Shown: in pieces, positions 6,903 to 15,300 of the stretch
Layout of the letters: every line of letters begins with the position of its first letter
Numbering within the stretch: position 1 is the stretch's first letter
Assembly: GCA_963824195.1 (NCBI GenBank)
Contig: CAWGOJ010000015.1
Coordinates: 32,004-96,003 of the forward strand
DNA length: 64,000 bases
Direction: 5' to 3'
From: Bog-473 sp963824195
GTDB taxonomy: Bacteria; Actinomycetota; Acidimicrobiia; Acidimicrobiales; RAAP-2
The notes under the pieces: generated by a model
Told to the model about the DNA's origin: nothing
The model's database searches: none
What the model saw: only the letters and a program-made list of their open reading frames with translations
Translations under genes and position numbers: made by a program

Positions 6903-8237
6903 TCAGAGACCGGTTGGATACGTCTCCGGAGGCTCCCCCGCGTCCCAGAGCGACGTGCGCTCAAGGGGCTCGACCGCCCTGGTGCGATCGAGGTGGATCA
7001 CCGCGTCGAACTGCTCGCCGAGACGGGCGTGGAAGTAGTGACTCCCACGTTCGGTCTCGGGGCGATAGATGACCCCGATTGCCCGCTCTAAGCGCGGGAC
7101 CACCATTGCATCGTGCACCGCCGGATCGGCCAAGTCCAACCAGAAGCGGTCGGCTTTGGCGTCGTGCAGATACGACTCATGGCTATCGGTCATCGCAGGA
7201 CGCACTCGCTTGCGCTCAGATGGACCGCCCCATTCCGTGGAGGCCGTCACGGTGCCGTCATAAGTGGTGAACCCGATCAGGGCGCACTCGCCCGCGTACC
7301 GTTGCCGGGCCAGTTGGCCGACGTTGAGCTCACCATGAGCTCCCATCTCGGTGGAACGAGCGTCGCCCACGTGCGAGTTGTGCTCCCATACCACCACCTT
7401 CGCACGGCCGAGTTGGTGATTGAGGTGCTCAGCAAGCGAATCGAGCGTTGCGGCCATGTGGCGATCACGGAGGTTCCACGAGGACACGTCAGCCCGATAC
7501 ATCTGCTGGTAGTACTCCTCGGCATCGCGCACCAGAAGCGCATTCTGCTCAGCGAAGAAGAACTCGTCATCGGCCACCCATCCGTCGCGCCGGAGGTATC
7601 CCTCCGCTCTTCGCCGCAGCTCGATGAGCTGTGTCACGACTTCGTTCTCGCATGGGATGGCGCCCGAGTAGGCTAGGGCATAGCCGTAGGCCTGTCCCTC
7701 TCCACCGATATGGTCGAAGCATGAGTAGCGGGCCCGAGCCCGTGTGGCCTCGCTCGGATCCACTTGGTCGAGGTACCTCACCACCGCCTCCATCGAAGCT
7801 CGGAGGCTGTAGAGGTCCAAACCGTAGAAGCGCGCCTTGAGCGCTGGGTTTACGCAGGTGTCATTACGAGCGCGGAGCCATTCCACAAAGGCCAGGACAT
7901 CGCGGTTCCGCCACATCCAGGCCGGGAAGCGCCGGAAGTCGGAGAGTGCCGTATCGGCGTCAGCGTCGTTTGAGAGCCCCATGGCGTAGCGGTTCACCCG
8001 GTAGGCATCAGGCCAGTCTGCCTCAACCGCTACGGCATTGAATCCACATACATCGATGAGATGACGAGTGATGCGGGCCCGCTCCGCGTAGAAGTCGTGA
8101 GTCCCGTGAGAGGCCTCGCCGATGAGGACGAACCTTCGATCGCCCACGAGATCGAAGAGCGAGTCGTAGTCATTCTGAGCACCCGCGATCAAGTGAAGAT
8201 GGCCCTCCAGCGTCGCGGAGATCGACGTGTCAACCAT
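6903..8237 (-). CDS. Erythromycin esterase family protein
   Basis: A 444-residue cytoplasmic protein of the EreA-like family. It contains LIGEASHGTHDFYAERARIT with Glu41 and His44, then FNAVAVEADWPDAYRVNRY, and KVVVWEHNSHVGDARSTEMG, the second conserved His region. True EreA/EreB enzymes open macrolide lactones, but most actinobacterial members are stress-linked proteins of unknown substrate. Rv2030c, a mycobacterial DosR-regulon protein, carries such a domain after a phosphoribosyltransferase domain, which is absent here. ATG 8237 starts the homology. A DosR-like box is 36-49 bases upstream. Confidence 0.9.
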   Translation of the reverse strand: MVDTSISATLEGHLHLIAGAQNDYDSLFDLVGDRRFVLIGEASHGTHDFYAERARITRHLIDVCGFNAVAVEADWPDAYRVNRYAMGLSNDADADTALSDFRRFPAWMWRNRDVLAFVEWLRARNDTCVNPALKARFYGLDLYSLRASMEAVVRYLDQVDPSEATRARARYSCFDHIGGEGQAYGYALAYSGAIPCENEVVTQLIELRRRAEGYLRRDGWVADDEFFFAEQNALLVRDAEEYYQQMYRADVSSWNLRDRHMAATLDSLAEHLNHQLGRAKVVVWEHNSHVGDARSTEMGAHGELNVGQLARQRYAGECALIGFTTYDGTVTASTEWGGPSERKRVRPAMTDSHESYLHDAKADRFWLDLADPAVHDAMVVPRLERAIGVIYRPETERGSHYFHARLGEQFDAVIHLDRTRAVEPLERTSLWDAGEPPETYPTGL

Positions 8238-8272
8238 GTGGACAGTCTCGACAGCATCCGGTCGTGGCGACA

Positions 8273-8286
8273 GGGACGAAGGTCAC
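8273..8286 (-). promoter_or_regulatory. DosR-like box upstream of the erythromycin-esterase-like gene
   Basis: Read on the minus strand it is GTGACCTTCGTCCC, one mismatch from GGGACYTNNGNCCC. Its centre lies about 42 bases before the ATG, a usual activator distance if the transcript is nearly leaderless. Confidence 0.5.
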
Positions 8287-8389
8287 AATCACTCACGGCC
8301 GGTGCGAAGGGATGATCGGGCCCTGCTCTGACCAGGCGTGCCCTCCGATACGACACTGCTGCTTGACGACGGGAGCGCGGGGCGAAAAG

Positions 8390-8438
8390 GGCGCCCCCGG
8401 CAGGACTCGGACCTGCGCCACCGGCTCCGGAGGCCGGT
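8390..8438 (-). mobile_element. tRNA-Arg 3' fragment, candidate attachment site copy
   Basis: These 49 bases match 11,321-11,369 with a single mismatch. They correspond to the anticodon arm, variable region, T arm and 3' acceptor strand of the tRNA-Arg(CCG) gene. The 5' third is missing, so this is not a working tRNA. Both copies have the same orientation, as expected for attL/attR of an element integrated at the tRNA 3' end. The segment between them is 2.93 kb and has no integrase. Confidence 0.8.
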
Positions 8439-8696
8439 CTGGATTGTCCAGTTGGTCTAGTCAGTCCCCCGCAGTCCTTCTGAACAGGGCCTCTAATCCG
8501 GGTCGTTCCCTCCAGTCCTCTCCGTAGTCCCAATTTGATTGCCAAATCGGATTGCCAAAGATCCGTCCGCAACCTCGCTGGCCGGTGTCCGACCAACCAC
8601 CCTCGAGGATTCGGCGCGGGTTGATAGTTGGCCAGATCCGAGCCGACCGTCCCTCCTCTGTCCCTCTGATTCCCCGTCGAACGAACACTGCGGGTG

Positions 8697-8996
8697 TTAG
8701 GTCGGTTCTTCGCTTCGCCTCGTGGCATCCACGAGCAGATCCAGTACGTCACCGATCGTCCGCTCTCGGCCAAACTTCTCTCCCAGAGGGAGCTCGGTCT
8801 GAATCGAGTAACGGTTGCGACGGCCGTCTTTGTCCTTGACGACGTAGCCGGCACCGATGAGGTCGTCGACGATGCCGAAAGCCGTGCGCTCGGTGATGCC
8901 CAGGGCGGCTGCGATGTCACGCAGCCGCATCCCAGGGTCGTGAGCGATGCACACGAGCACCCGGGAGTGATTGGTCAGGAAGCCCCACTCCGCCAT
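8697..8996 (-). CDS. Small winged-helix regulator (MarR/ArsR-like)
   Basis: A 99-residue DNA-binding protein. It reads MAEWGFLTNHSRVLVCIAHD, PGMRLRDIAAALGITERTAF (helix-turn-helix), GIVDDLIGAGYVVKDKDGRR (recognition helix and wing) and NRYSIQTELPL. There is no ligand domain beyond a short C-terminal helix. It is divergent from the epimerase-membrane-cupin operon that starts 131 bases away, so it probably controls that operon and itself. Two copies of TTGGTCGA lie between the genes. It sits inside the tRNA-bounded segment. Confidence 0.85.
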   Translation of the reverse strand: MAEWGFLTNHSRVLVCIAHDPGMRLRDIAAALGITERTAFGIVDDLIGAGYVVKDKDGRRNRYSIQTELPLGEKFGRERTIGDVLDLLVDATRRSEEPT

Positions 8997-9009
8997 ACCT
9001 CAACCCTAG

Positions 9010-9060
9010 TTGGTCGATTCCGGAAACCTATTGCAAGTATTGGTCGAACCGGTCTATCGT
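9010..9060 (+). promoter_or_regulatory. Promoter with repeated TTGGTCGA sites, divergent region
   Basis: TTGGTCGA occurs at 9010-9017 and 9040-9047, 30 bases apart, each followed by CCGG. A possible promoter, TTGCAA (9031-9036) with an 18-base spacer and TATCGT (9055-9060), overlaps the second copy. The arrangement suits repression by the divergent winged-helix protein. Confidence 0.4.
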
Positions 9061-9127
9061 CGTCGAAGGCACTGAGGCTCGGCCGCCGCTGACGGCCACG
9101 TGCTTGGGCCCACGAAAGGATCCTGCC

Positions 9128-10075
9128 ATGAGCGAGGATCATGTCCACGTCGTCTTCGGCACGGGCCAGGTCGGAAAAGCCCTCGCCGCACACCTCTTCA
9201 GCCTGGACCTTCCGGTGCGCGCGGTGTCGAGGAGCCGGCCCGGCACGCTGATCGAAGGGGTCGATTGGCGGGCCGCTGATGCGACCGATCCGGAGGCGGC
9301 CATCGACGCAGCAAAGGGCGCGGCGGTCGTCTACCAATGTCTCAACGCCCCCTACGCCGAGTGGCCGAAGCTGTTCCCTCCGCTGCAGCGGGGGGTCCTC
9401 GGTGCGGCCGAGCGCTCCGGCGCGCTCTTGGTCACGCTCGAAAACGTCTACGCCTACGGGCCAACCCACGGTAAGCCGATGACCGAGGATCTGCCCCTGG
9501 CGGCAACGACGGTCAAGGGCCGTGCCCGTGCAGCCATGACACGGGAGCTGCTGGCAGCCGCTGACACCGGTCGGGTCCAGATAGCGATCGGGCGTGCATC
9601 GGACTTCTTCGGTGCGGGTGTCACCGAGAGCACGCTGGGCGAGCGGGTCTTCGCCAACGCCGTGGCCGGCCGGAAGGCCGACTTCCTCGGCAACCCCAAC
9701 CTGCCCCACACCTACAGCTACGTCCCCGACATCGCGGTCGGCCTGGCCACCCTCGGCACCGATGCCCGGGCGGTCGGAGAGGTCTGGCACCTCCCCGGGC
9801 CAGAAACCGTCACAACCAGAGCGCTCCTCGACCTCGTCGCCGGCGAAGTGGGGCATCCGGTGGCGGTTCGCTCGGTGCCCAAACTCGTCATGCGGGCCCT
9901 TGGCCTGTTCAATCCGACCATGCGGGCACTGGTCGAGATGACCTACGAGTTCGACGAGCCGTTCGTGCTCGACACCACCAAGTTCGAGTCCACCTTCGGC
10001 GCGGGCGGCACCCGCCTTGCCCACGCGGTGACGGAGACCGTCAGTTGGTATCGCGCTCAGGGGAGCGAGAAATGA
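9128..10075 (+). CDS. NAD-dependent epimerase/dehydratase family protein
   Basis: A 315-residue extended short-chain dehydrogenase type protein. ATG 9128 follows GAAAGGAT. The N-terminal Rossmann motif is HVVFGTGQVGKALAAHLFSL, shortened to G-x-G-x2-G. Other family features are VDWRAADATDPEAAIDAAKG, the YAYGPTHGKPMTED segment (catalytic Tyr region, though the usual YxxxK is unclear), and PHTYSYVPDIAVGLATLGTD, typical of the substrate lid. It resembles NAD-dependent epimerases of unknown substrate in actinobacteria. It is the first gene of a three-gene operon and overlaps the next by four bases (ATGA). Confidence 0.85.
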   Translation: MSEDHVHVVFGTGQVGKALAAHLFSLDLPVRAVSRSRPGTLIEGVDWRAADATDPEAAIDAAKGAAVVYQCLNAPYAEWPKLFPPLQRGVLGAAERSGALLVTLENVYAYGPTHGKPMTEDLPLAATTVKGRARAAMTRELLAAADTGRVQIAIGRASDFFGAGVTESTLGERVFANAVAGRKADFLGNPNLPHTYSYVPDIAVGLATLGTDARAVGEVWHLPGPETVTTRALLDLVAGEVGHPVAVRSVPKLVMRALGLFNPTMRALVEMTYEFDEPFVLDTTKFESTFGAGGTRLAHAVTETVSWYRAQGSEK

Positions 10076-10692
10076 CGGACCTTGAGCAGCCCGCAACCGA
10101 GCTGAGCCCAACGGTCGCCTGGAGCCGAAGAGTCCGCCGAGTGGGTGGCTTCATCCAGCTGGCCTTCGCCGCCCTCTGGCTGGTGCGGGGCAGCCTCAAC
10201 CTGCACGGCGCAGTCAAGCTCGCGCTGGTCGGCGTCTTCGGCGTCATGGTCCTCGCCGTGCTGGCCTACGGCATCCGGGTCACGGCCGGGACCGGTGCCC
10301 GTCCATCGGGTGCAGAGGCGAAGCGGATCGAGCGATCCGTGACCGTCGCCACGATTATCGAGCTGGTCGCGGCCTTCGTCCTGCCGGTCATCGTCATCGC
10401 CGCCGGCCATTCGGACTGGGTGCTGCCGTCGATCGCCATCACAATCGGACCGCTTCTGCTCTGGCTCGACCACGTGGTCCACATCCCTCGCTACCGCCCG
10501 GTGGGCTGGGCGCTGACCGTCGGACCCGTGATCCTGGTCGCCACGATGTCGGGTACCTCCCTGGCCGCCACGACGGGTATCGCCGCGGGCGTGCTGCTCT
10601 TGGGAACCGCCGCCGCCGGTTTCCACGACCTTGCCGGCCTACGAGCTTCCGGCCTGTCGAGGACCGTGCAGCTACGCCCGCAGATTCCGTGA
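10072..10692 (+). CDS. Hypothetical integral membrane protein
   Basis: A 206-residue protein starting at the ATG inside the ATGA overlap with the epimerase gene. After a hydrophilic N-terminus (about 25 residues) it has about six hydrophobic segments, at roughly residues 26-40, 49-66, 90-112, 116-135, 145-161 and 166-184, with a conserved-looking LDHVVHIPRYRPVGW loop. I do not recognise a family. Translational coupling on both sides indicates it acts with the epimerase and cupin. Confidence 0.75.
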   Translation: MTDLEQPATELSPTVAWSRRVRRVGGFIQLAFAALWLVRGSLNLHGAVKLALVGVFGVMVLAVLAYGIRVTAGTGARPSGAEAKRIERSVTVATIIELVAAFVLPVIVIAAGHSDWVLPSIAITIGPLLLWLDHVVHIPRYRPVGWALTVGPVILVATMSGTSLAATTGIAAGVLLLGTAAAGFHDLAGLRASGLSRTVQLRPQIP

Positions 10693-11246
10693 CCGGCTTC
10701 CGACCCTTTTTCAACCCCGCCACCGGCGAATGGATCGAGTACACCGACCTGGTCGAGGACAGCGATGGGGCCTACGTCCGGTTCGACTGGCGCAGCGTGC
10801 CTGGTGGCGTGATCACCGAGCACGTCCACCCTCATCAGGAGGAGCGCTTTACCATCGTTCAAGGTGAAGCCCATTTCACCTTGAACGGTCGGGCACTGGT
10901 GGCCCGGGCGGGCGAGACGATCGTCGTGCCGCCCGGGGCCCCTCACTCCGAAGGGAACACCGGATCGGTGGACATCGAGGGCATGGTCGAGCTGCGGCCG
11001 GCCCTGCGCACCAAGGAGTTCCACGAAGCCCTGGCCGGGCTCGTCAACGACGGCAGGACGACACCCAGAGGCGCACCAAAGAACCCCTTGCAGCTCGGAG
11101 CGACCTTCTGGCACTTCCGGCACGAAAGCAGAGCGACATCGCCGCCCATCTGGGCACAGAACATGTTTCTTCCGCCCCTGGCGGTCCTGGCGAGGGTCTT
11201 CGGAGTCCAGCCCTACTACGAGCGCTGGGACAGCCGAACAGGCTGA
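10689..11246 (+). CDS. Cupin domain protein
   Basis: A 185-residue protein starting at GTG 10689, overlapping the membrane gene stop (GTGA). The cupin metal motif is ITEHVHPHQEERFTIVQGEA (two His, one Glu), followed by VPPGAPHSEGNTGSVD with the second-motif His. A C-terminal extension of about 60 residues ends LPPLAVLARVFGVQPYYERW and looks helical and possibly membrane-associated. Single-domain cupins include isomerases, dioxygenases and storage proteins, so the reaction is unknown. It is the last gene of the coupled operon and of the tRNA-bounded segment. Confidence 0.85.
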   Translation: MTGFRPFFNPATGEWIEYTDLVEDSDGAYVRFDWRSVPGGVITEHVHPHQEERFTIVQGEAHFTLNGRALVARAGETIVVPPGAPHSEGNTGSVDIEGMVELRPALRTKEFHEALAGLVNDGRTTPRGAPKNPLQLGATFWHFRHESRATSPPIWAQNMFLPPLAVLARVFGVQPYYERWDSRTG

Positions 11247-11322
11247 ACACGCAGAGCACTCGTTGCCGCACCTGACGCCCGGCGAACGAGGAAGTGTGCA
11301 CTTCCACCGTCTCGAAAAACGG

Positions 11323-11394
11323 CGCCCCCGGCAGGACTCGAACCTGCGCCACCGGCTCCGGAGGCCGGTGCTCTATCCGCTGAGCTACGGGGGC
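11323..11394 (-). tRNA. tRNA-Arg (anticodon CCG)
   Basis: The cloverleaf is complete: acceptor GCCCCCG pairs with CGGGGGC; D arm GCTC/GAGC; anticodon stem CCGGC/GCCGG with loop CTCCGGA (anticodon CCG); T loop TTCGAGT; discriminator G. CCA is not encoded. Its 3' two thirds are repeated at 8390-8438. Confidence 0.96.
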
Positions 11395-11502
11395 GGGTGT
11401 GCCCGTGCCGGTGCACGAGCAGGGAACGATCGTAGTCCTCGCCCACCCGCACCGGTCCCGCCGTCGCCGAGATGCACGAACGCTGCCGTATCCTGCATCT
11501 CC

Positions 11503-12810
11503 ATGCCGACGGATCACGACGTCGCCACCGCACCCCTGGAGCGCCACCTCCTCTCGCGCACCGCCGCCGTCGACGAGAAGGGCCACCTCCACGTCGGCGG
11601 CCTCGACCTCCTGGAACTGGCCCAGCAGTTCGGGACCCCGCTGTTCGTCTACGACGAGGACCATCTGCGCCGTGCCTGCCGGGACGCCGTGGCGGCCTGG
11701 GGGGACGGCGTCGCTTACGCCACCAAGGCCTTCCTGTGCCGGGCCATGGCCCGGCTGGCCCACGAGGAGGGCATGCACCTCGACGTCGCGTCCGGTGGCG
11801 AGCTCCATGTGGCGCGCTCCGCCGGCGTGCCCGCGGAGCGCCTCGTGCTGCACGGCAACAACAAGTCGACGGGCGAGCTGGCCGCCGCCCTCGAGCACGG
11901 CGTCGGCCGCATCGTCGTGGACTCCTTCGATGAGATGGCCCGTCTCGGCGGCCTGCTGGAGTCGTCCCCGCCGACACCGACCCGACCTCGGGTCCTCGTC
12001 CGGGTGACGCCGGGCGTCGAGGCACACACCCACGAGTTCGTGCGCACCGGGCAGGAGGACTCCAAGTTCGGCTTCTCCGTCTCCTCGGGTGCTGCGGCGG
12101 AGGCGGTCGCCGCCCTCGAGCTCCTGCCCGGTGTCGAGCTGGTGGGGGTGCACGCTCACATCGGCAGCCAGGTGTTCGACGCCTCCTCCTTCGAGCAGGC
12201 GGCCGAGGTGCTCGGCGCGTTCTTCGCCCCGCTCGGTCTGCCCGAGCTGGTCGTCGGCGGCGGGCTCGGAGTCCCCTACGTCAACGGCGAGACGGCGCCG
12301 ACCCAGGCCGAGTGGGCGGAGGCCACGCGTGGCGCCTGCGCCAGGGCGGGCGTCGACCCGGCCACCCGGATATCGGCCGAGCCCGGGCGCTCCATCGTTG
12401 CCACCGCGGGTATCACCCTCTACACGGTGGGCACGGTCAAGCACCTCCCGGGGATCCGTACCTACGTGAGTGTCGACGGGGGCATGAGCGACAACCCGCG
12501 GCCCGTGCTCTACGGCAGCGGGTACGAGGCCTTCCTTCCCCGGTCGGCCACCGCACCCCGCCCGCGGCCGGTGCGCGTCGTGGGCAAGCACTGCGAGAGC
12601 GGCGACCTCGTGGTGCCCGACGCCTACGTTTCCGACGACCTGGAGGTCGGCGACATCCTGGCCACGCCGGTCACGGGCGCCTACGGCTACGTGATGGCCT
12701 CGAACTACAACAAGGTGCCGCGCCCTGCCGTCGTCTTCGTCTCGGAGGGCATCGCCCGCATCGCCGTGCGCCGGGAGACCCTCGAGGACCTGACGCGCCT
12801 CGACGCCTGA
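11503..12810 (+). CDS. lysA: Diaminopimelate decarboxylase
   Basis: A 435-residue PLP enzyme that converts meso-diaminopimelate to L-lysine, the last step of lysine synthesis. The alanine racemase-like barrel carries the PLP lysine in GVAYATKAFLC (about residue 70), the phosphate-binding glycines in VVGGGLGVPYVNGE, and EPGRSIVATAGI. The C-terminal domain has GKHCESGDLVVPDAY with the substrate Cys-Glu-Ser, and GAYGYVMASNYN. ATG 11503 is preceded by a TATCCT box (11489-11494) eight bases upstream, so the transcript is likely nearly leaderless. It is followed by hom and thrC, so the locus handles the aspartate-family amino acids. Confidence 0.97.
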   Translation: MPTDHDVATAPLERHLLSRTAAVDEKGHLHVGGLDLLELAQQFGTPLFVYDEDHLRRACRDAVAAWGDGVAYATKAFLCRAMARLAHEEGMHLDVASGGELHVARSAGVPAERLVLHGNNKSTGELAAALEHGVGRIVVDSFDEMARLGGLLESSPPTPTRPRVLVRVTPGVEAHTHEFVRTGQEDSKFGFSVSSGAAAEAVAALELLPGVELVGVHAHIGSQVFDASSFEQAAEVLGAFFAPLGLPELVVGGGLGVPYVNGETAPTQAEWAEATRGACARAGVDPATRISAEPGRSIVATAGITLYTVGTVKHLPGIRTYVSVDGGMSDNPRPVLYGSGYEAFLPRSATAPRPRPVRVVGKHCESGDLVVPDAYVSDDLEVGDILATPVTGAYGYVMASNYNKVPRPAVVFVSEGIARIAVRRETLEDLTRLDA

Positions 12811-12865
12811 ACGCGCGCGTGCCGAGCAGCCCGGTGACGACGCGGGCAGCCTGTACCGTTTGGAG

Positions 12866-14260
12866 GTGACCGCCGCCAAGGCCAGCGCCCGCGCCAACGC
12901 CCCGGAGGGCGCGGGCGCCATCGACCACCCGCACGCACACCCGGCGCCCACCGTGCGCGTGGCGCTGCTCGGGTGCGGCAACGTGGGCGGCGCGCTGGCC
13001 GAGATACTCCTCGGCCGGGCCGAGGACGTCGCCGCCCGTACCGGCATCCGCCTGGAGCTGGTCGGGATCGCCGTGGCCAACCCGGACAAGCCCCGCTCTC
13101 CGGCCATCGACAAGGAGCTCATCGGCACCGATGCCGCCGCGCTGGTCGCCCGGGACGACGTCGACGTCGTGGTCGAGCTGATCGGCGGGCTCCACCCGGC
13201 CCACGAGCTGATCGAGACGGCGCTGCGCAACGGCAAGCCCGTCGTCACGGGCAACAAGGCGCTGCTGGCCACCGCCGGCGCGGAGCTGGCCGAGGTGGCC
13301 GCCGCCGCCGGAGTGGACCTGCTCTACGAGGCGGCCGTGGCCGGTGCCATCCCGGTCATCCGGCCGCTACGCGAGTCCCTCGCCGGTGAGCAGATCCTGC
13401 GCGTCATGGGGATCGTCAACGGGACGACCAACTACATCCTCACGCGCATGGAGGAACAGGGCGACTCTTACGACGATGTGCTGCGCGACGCCCAGGAGCT
13501 CGGGCTGGCCGAGCGGGACCCCACGGCGGACGTGGAGGGCCACGACGCTGCGGCCAAGGCCGCCATCCTCGCCGCCCTCGCGTTCGGGTCGGACATCGTC
13601 GACGCCGACGTGCACCGCGAGGGCATCACCGGCGTCAGTACGGCCGACGTGGCCTACGCCAGCCGGCTCGGATACTCCGTGAAGCTGCTCGCCATCGCCG
13701 AGCTGGTCGACGGCGGGCCGGAGATCTCCGTACGCGTGCACCCGGCCATGGTCCCCAGGGCGCACCCTCTGGCGTCGGTGCGCGGCGCCTTCAATGCCGT
13801 CTTCGTCGAGGGCGCCGTCAGCGGCGAACTCATGCTCTACGGGCGCGGGGCGGGCGGCGGGCCCACCGCGAGCGCCATGCTGGGCGACCTGGTCGACGCG
13901 GCGCGCAACCTGCTCGCCGGCGCCCCCTCGCCGGCCCCGAAGCGCACCAGCACGACGGTGCGGTCCCAGAGCGACATGCGCTCGGCCTTCTACCTGAGCA
14001 TGGACGTGGCCGACCGGCCCGGCGTCCTGGCGGCGGTCGCCAAGATCTTCGGGGACCATGACGTCTCCATACGCGCCATGGAGCAGGTCGGGCTGGCCGA
14101 GGAGGCCCGGCTGATCTTCCTCACCCACGTGGCCCGCGAGGGTGACCTGCTCGCCACCATCGACAAGCTGCGCCAGCACCAGGCCGTGGACCGGGTGAGC
14201 GGCGTGCTCCGCGTCATCGGCGAGCACGACGAAGACGGTGGGGGAGGGGGTGCGCCGTGA
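12866..14260 (+). CDS. hom: Homoserine dehydrogenase with ACT domain
   Basis: A 464-residue NAD(P)H enzyme reducing aspartate semialdehyde to homoserine. After a disordered N-terminus of about 30 residues comes the Rossmann motif VALLGCGNVGGALAE. Next come VTGNKALLATAG, YEAAVAGAIPVIRPLRESLA (catalytic region), NGTTNYILTRMEEQGDSYDD and the DPTADVEGHDAAAKAAILA signature. The C-terminal 80 residues form an ACT domain (YLSMDVADRPGVLAAVAKIF) for threonine feedback. GTG 12866 lies exactly six bases after TACCGT (12854-12859), so it may be read from a leaderless transcript; TTG 12860 is an alternative. The gene overlaps thrC by four bases. Confidence 0.96.
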   Translation: MTAAKASARANAPEGAGAIDHPHAHPAPTVRVALLGCGNVGGALAEILLGRAEDVAARTGIRLELVGIAVANPDKPRSPAIDKELIGTDAAALVARDDVDVVVELIGGLHPAHELIETALRNGKPVVTGNKALLATAGAELAEVAAAAGVDLLYEAAVAGAIPVIRPLRESLAGEQILRVMGIVNGTTNYILTRMEEQGDSYDDVLRDAQELGLAERDPTADVEGHDAAAKAAILAALAFGSDIVDADVHREGITGVSTADVAYASRLGYSVKLLAIAELVDGGPEISVRVHPAMVPRAHPLASVRGAFNAVFVEGAVSGELMLYGRGAGGGPTASAMLGDLVDAARNLLAGAPSPAPKRTSTTVRSQSDMRSAFYLSMDVADRPGVLAAVAKIFGDHDVSIRAMEQVGLAEEARLIFLTHVAREGDLLATIDKLRQHQAVDRVSGVLRVIGEHDEDGGGGGAP

Positions 14261-15300
14261 CGTCCCGCTGGCGCGGCGTCATGGAGGAGTACCGCGAGTT
14301 CCTCCCGATCAGCAGGCGCACGCCCGTCATCACGCTGCTCGAGGGCGGCACACCGCTCTTGCCGGCGCCGCGCCTGTCCGAGCGCGTCAACGCCGAGGTG
14401 TGGCTGAAGGTCGAGGGGGCGAACCCGACGGGGAGCTTCAAGGACCGCGGCATGACGATGGCCATCTCCATGGCGGTGGACGAAGGGGCCAAGGCGGTCG
14501 TGTGCGCCTCGACGGGCAACACGTCGGCCTCGGCGGCGGCGTACGCGTCGCGGGCGGGCCTCGGGTGCGTGGTGCTCATCCCCGAGGGGCACATCGCGCT
14601 GGGCAAGCTAGCGCAGGCCCTCATGCACGGCGCCCGCGTGCTGCAGGTGCGGGGGAACTTCGACCAGCTGCTCACGATCGTGCGCGACCTTCCCAACCAC
14701 GCGCCAATCACGGTCGTGAACTCGGTCAACCCGCACCGGATCGAGGGGCAGAAGACGGGTGCGTTCGAGATCGTCGACGTCCTGGGCGACGCCCCTGACG
14801 TGCACTGCATCCCGGTGGGCAACGCCGGGAATATCTCGGCCTACTGGCGCGGTTACCTCCAGTACAAGGAGGCCGGGCGATCGACGAGGCTGCCCCGCAT
14901 GATGGGCTTCCAGGCCGCCGGCGCGGCACCCATCGTGCTGGGCCACCCCGTCGAGAACCCCGAGACCATCGCCACCGCGATCCGCATTGGGAACCCGGCC
15001 AGCTGGTACTCGGCCACGGCCGCCGCCTCCGAGTCCGGCGGCTCGATCACAGCGGTCACCGACACCGAGATCATGGACGCCTACACCTTCCTCGCCCAGC
15101 AGGAGTCCGTCTTCTGCGAGGCGGCGTCCTCGGCATCGGTGGCCGGGTTGATCAAGCAGGGCGTGCCGGAGGGGTCCACGGTCGTGTGCGTCCTGACCGG
15201 GCACGGGCTGAAGGACCCTGACCTGGCCATCAAGGCCATCTCGGTGCCCTCGGTCATCGACCTCGACCTCGACACCGTCCTGGCCGAGATCTCCCTATGA
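14257..15300 (+). CDS. thrC: Threonine synthase
   Basis: A 347-residue PLP enzyme turning O-phosphohomoserine into threonine. It carries the PLP lysine motif NPTGSFKDRGMTMAIS (about residue 62), CASTGNTSASAAAYASRAGL for phosphate binding, PVGNAGNISAYWRGYLQY and the C-terminal VCVLTGHGLKDPDLAI. This is the short form typical of actinobacteria. GTG 14257 overlaps the hom stop (GTGA), so the two are translationally coupled. No homoserine kinase gene (thrB) follows here; it must lie elsewhere. Confidence 0.96.
   Translation: MTSRWRGVMEEYREFLPISRRTPVITLLEGGTPLLPAPRLSERVNAEVWLKVEGANPTGSFKDRGMTMAISMAVDEGAKAVVCASTGNTSASAAAYASRAGLGCVVLIPEGHIALGKLAQALMHGARVLQVRGNFDQLLTIVRDLPNHAPITVVNSVNPHRIEGQKTGAFEIVDVLGDAPDVHCIPVGNAGNISAYWRGYLQYKEAGRSTRLPRMMGFQAAGAAPIVLGHPVENPETIATAIRIGNPASWYSATAAASESGGSITAVTDTEIMDAYTFLAQQESVFCEAASSASVAGLIKQGVPEGSTVVCVLTGHGLKDPDLAIKAISVPSVIDLDLDTVLAEISL

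Larger units (their letters stand above)
8238..8696. other. Intergenic stretch holding a tRNA-Arg fragment and direct repeats
   Basis: There is no supported gene. Besides the DosR-like box and the tRNA-Arg fragment, it has a 10-base direct repeat, GATTGCCAAA twice with three bases between (8537-8559). Part of this stretch resembles 5233-5300 (shared AATCGGATTGCCA and a nearby CCTCGCTG), which suggests an old duplicated intergenic sequence. Confidence 0.5.

Noticed and set aside
8390..8438. A second functional tRNA-Arg gene
   Set aside because: Only the anticodon arm to 3' end is present; D arm and 5' acceptor strand are missing.
11044..13272. 742-codon open frame on the minus strand opposite the cupin gene, lysA and hom
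   Set aside because: It runs across tRNA-Arg and is opposite three clear genes; the predicted peptide is low-complexity shadow sequence.
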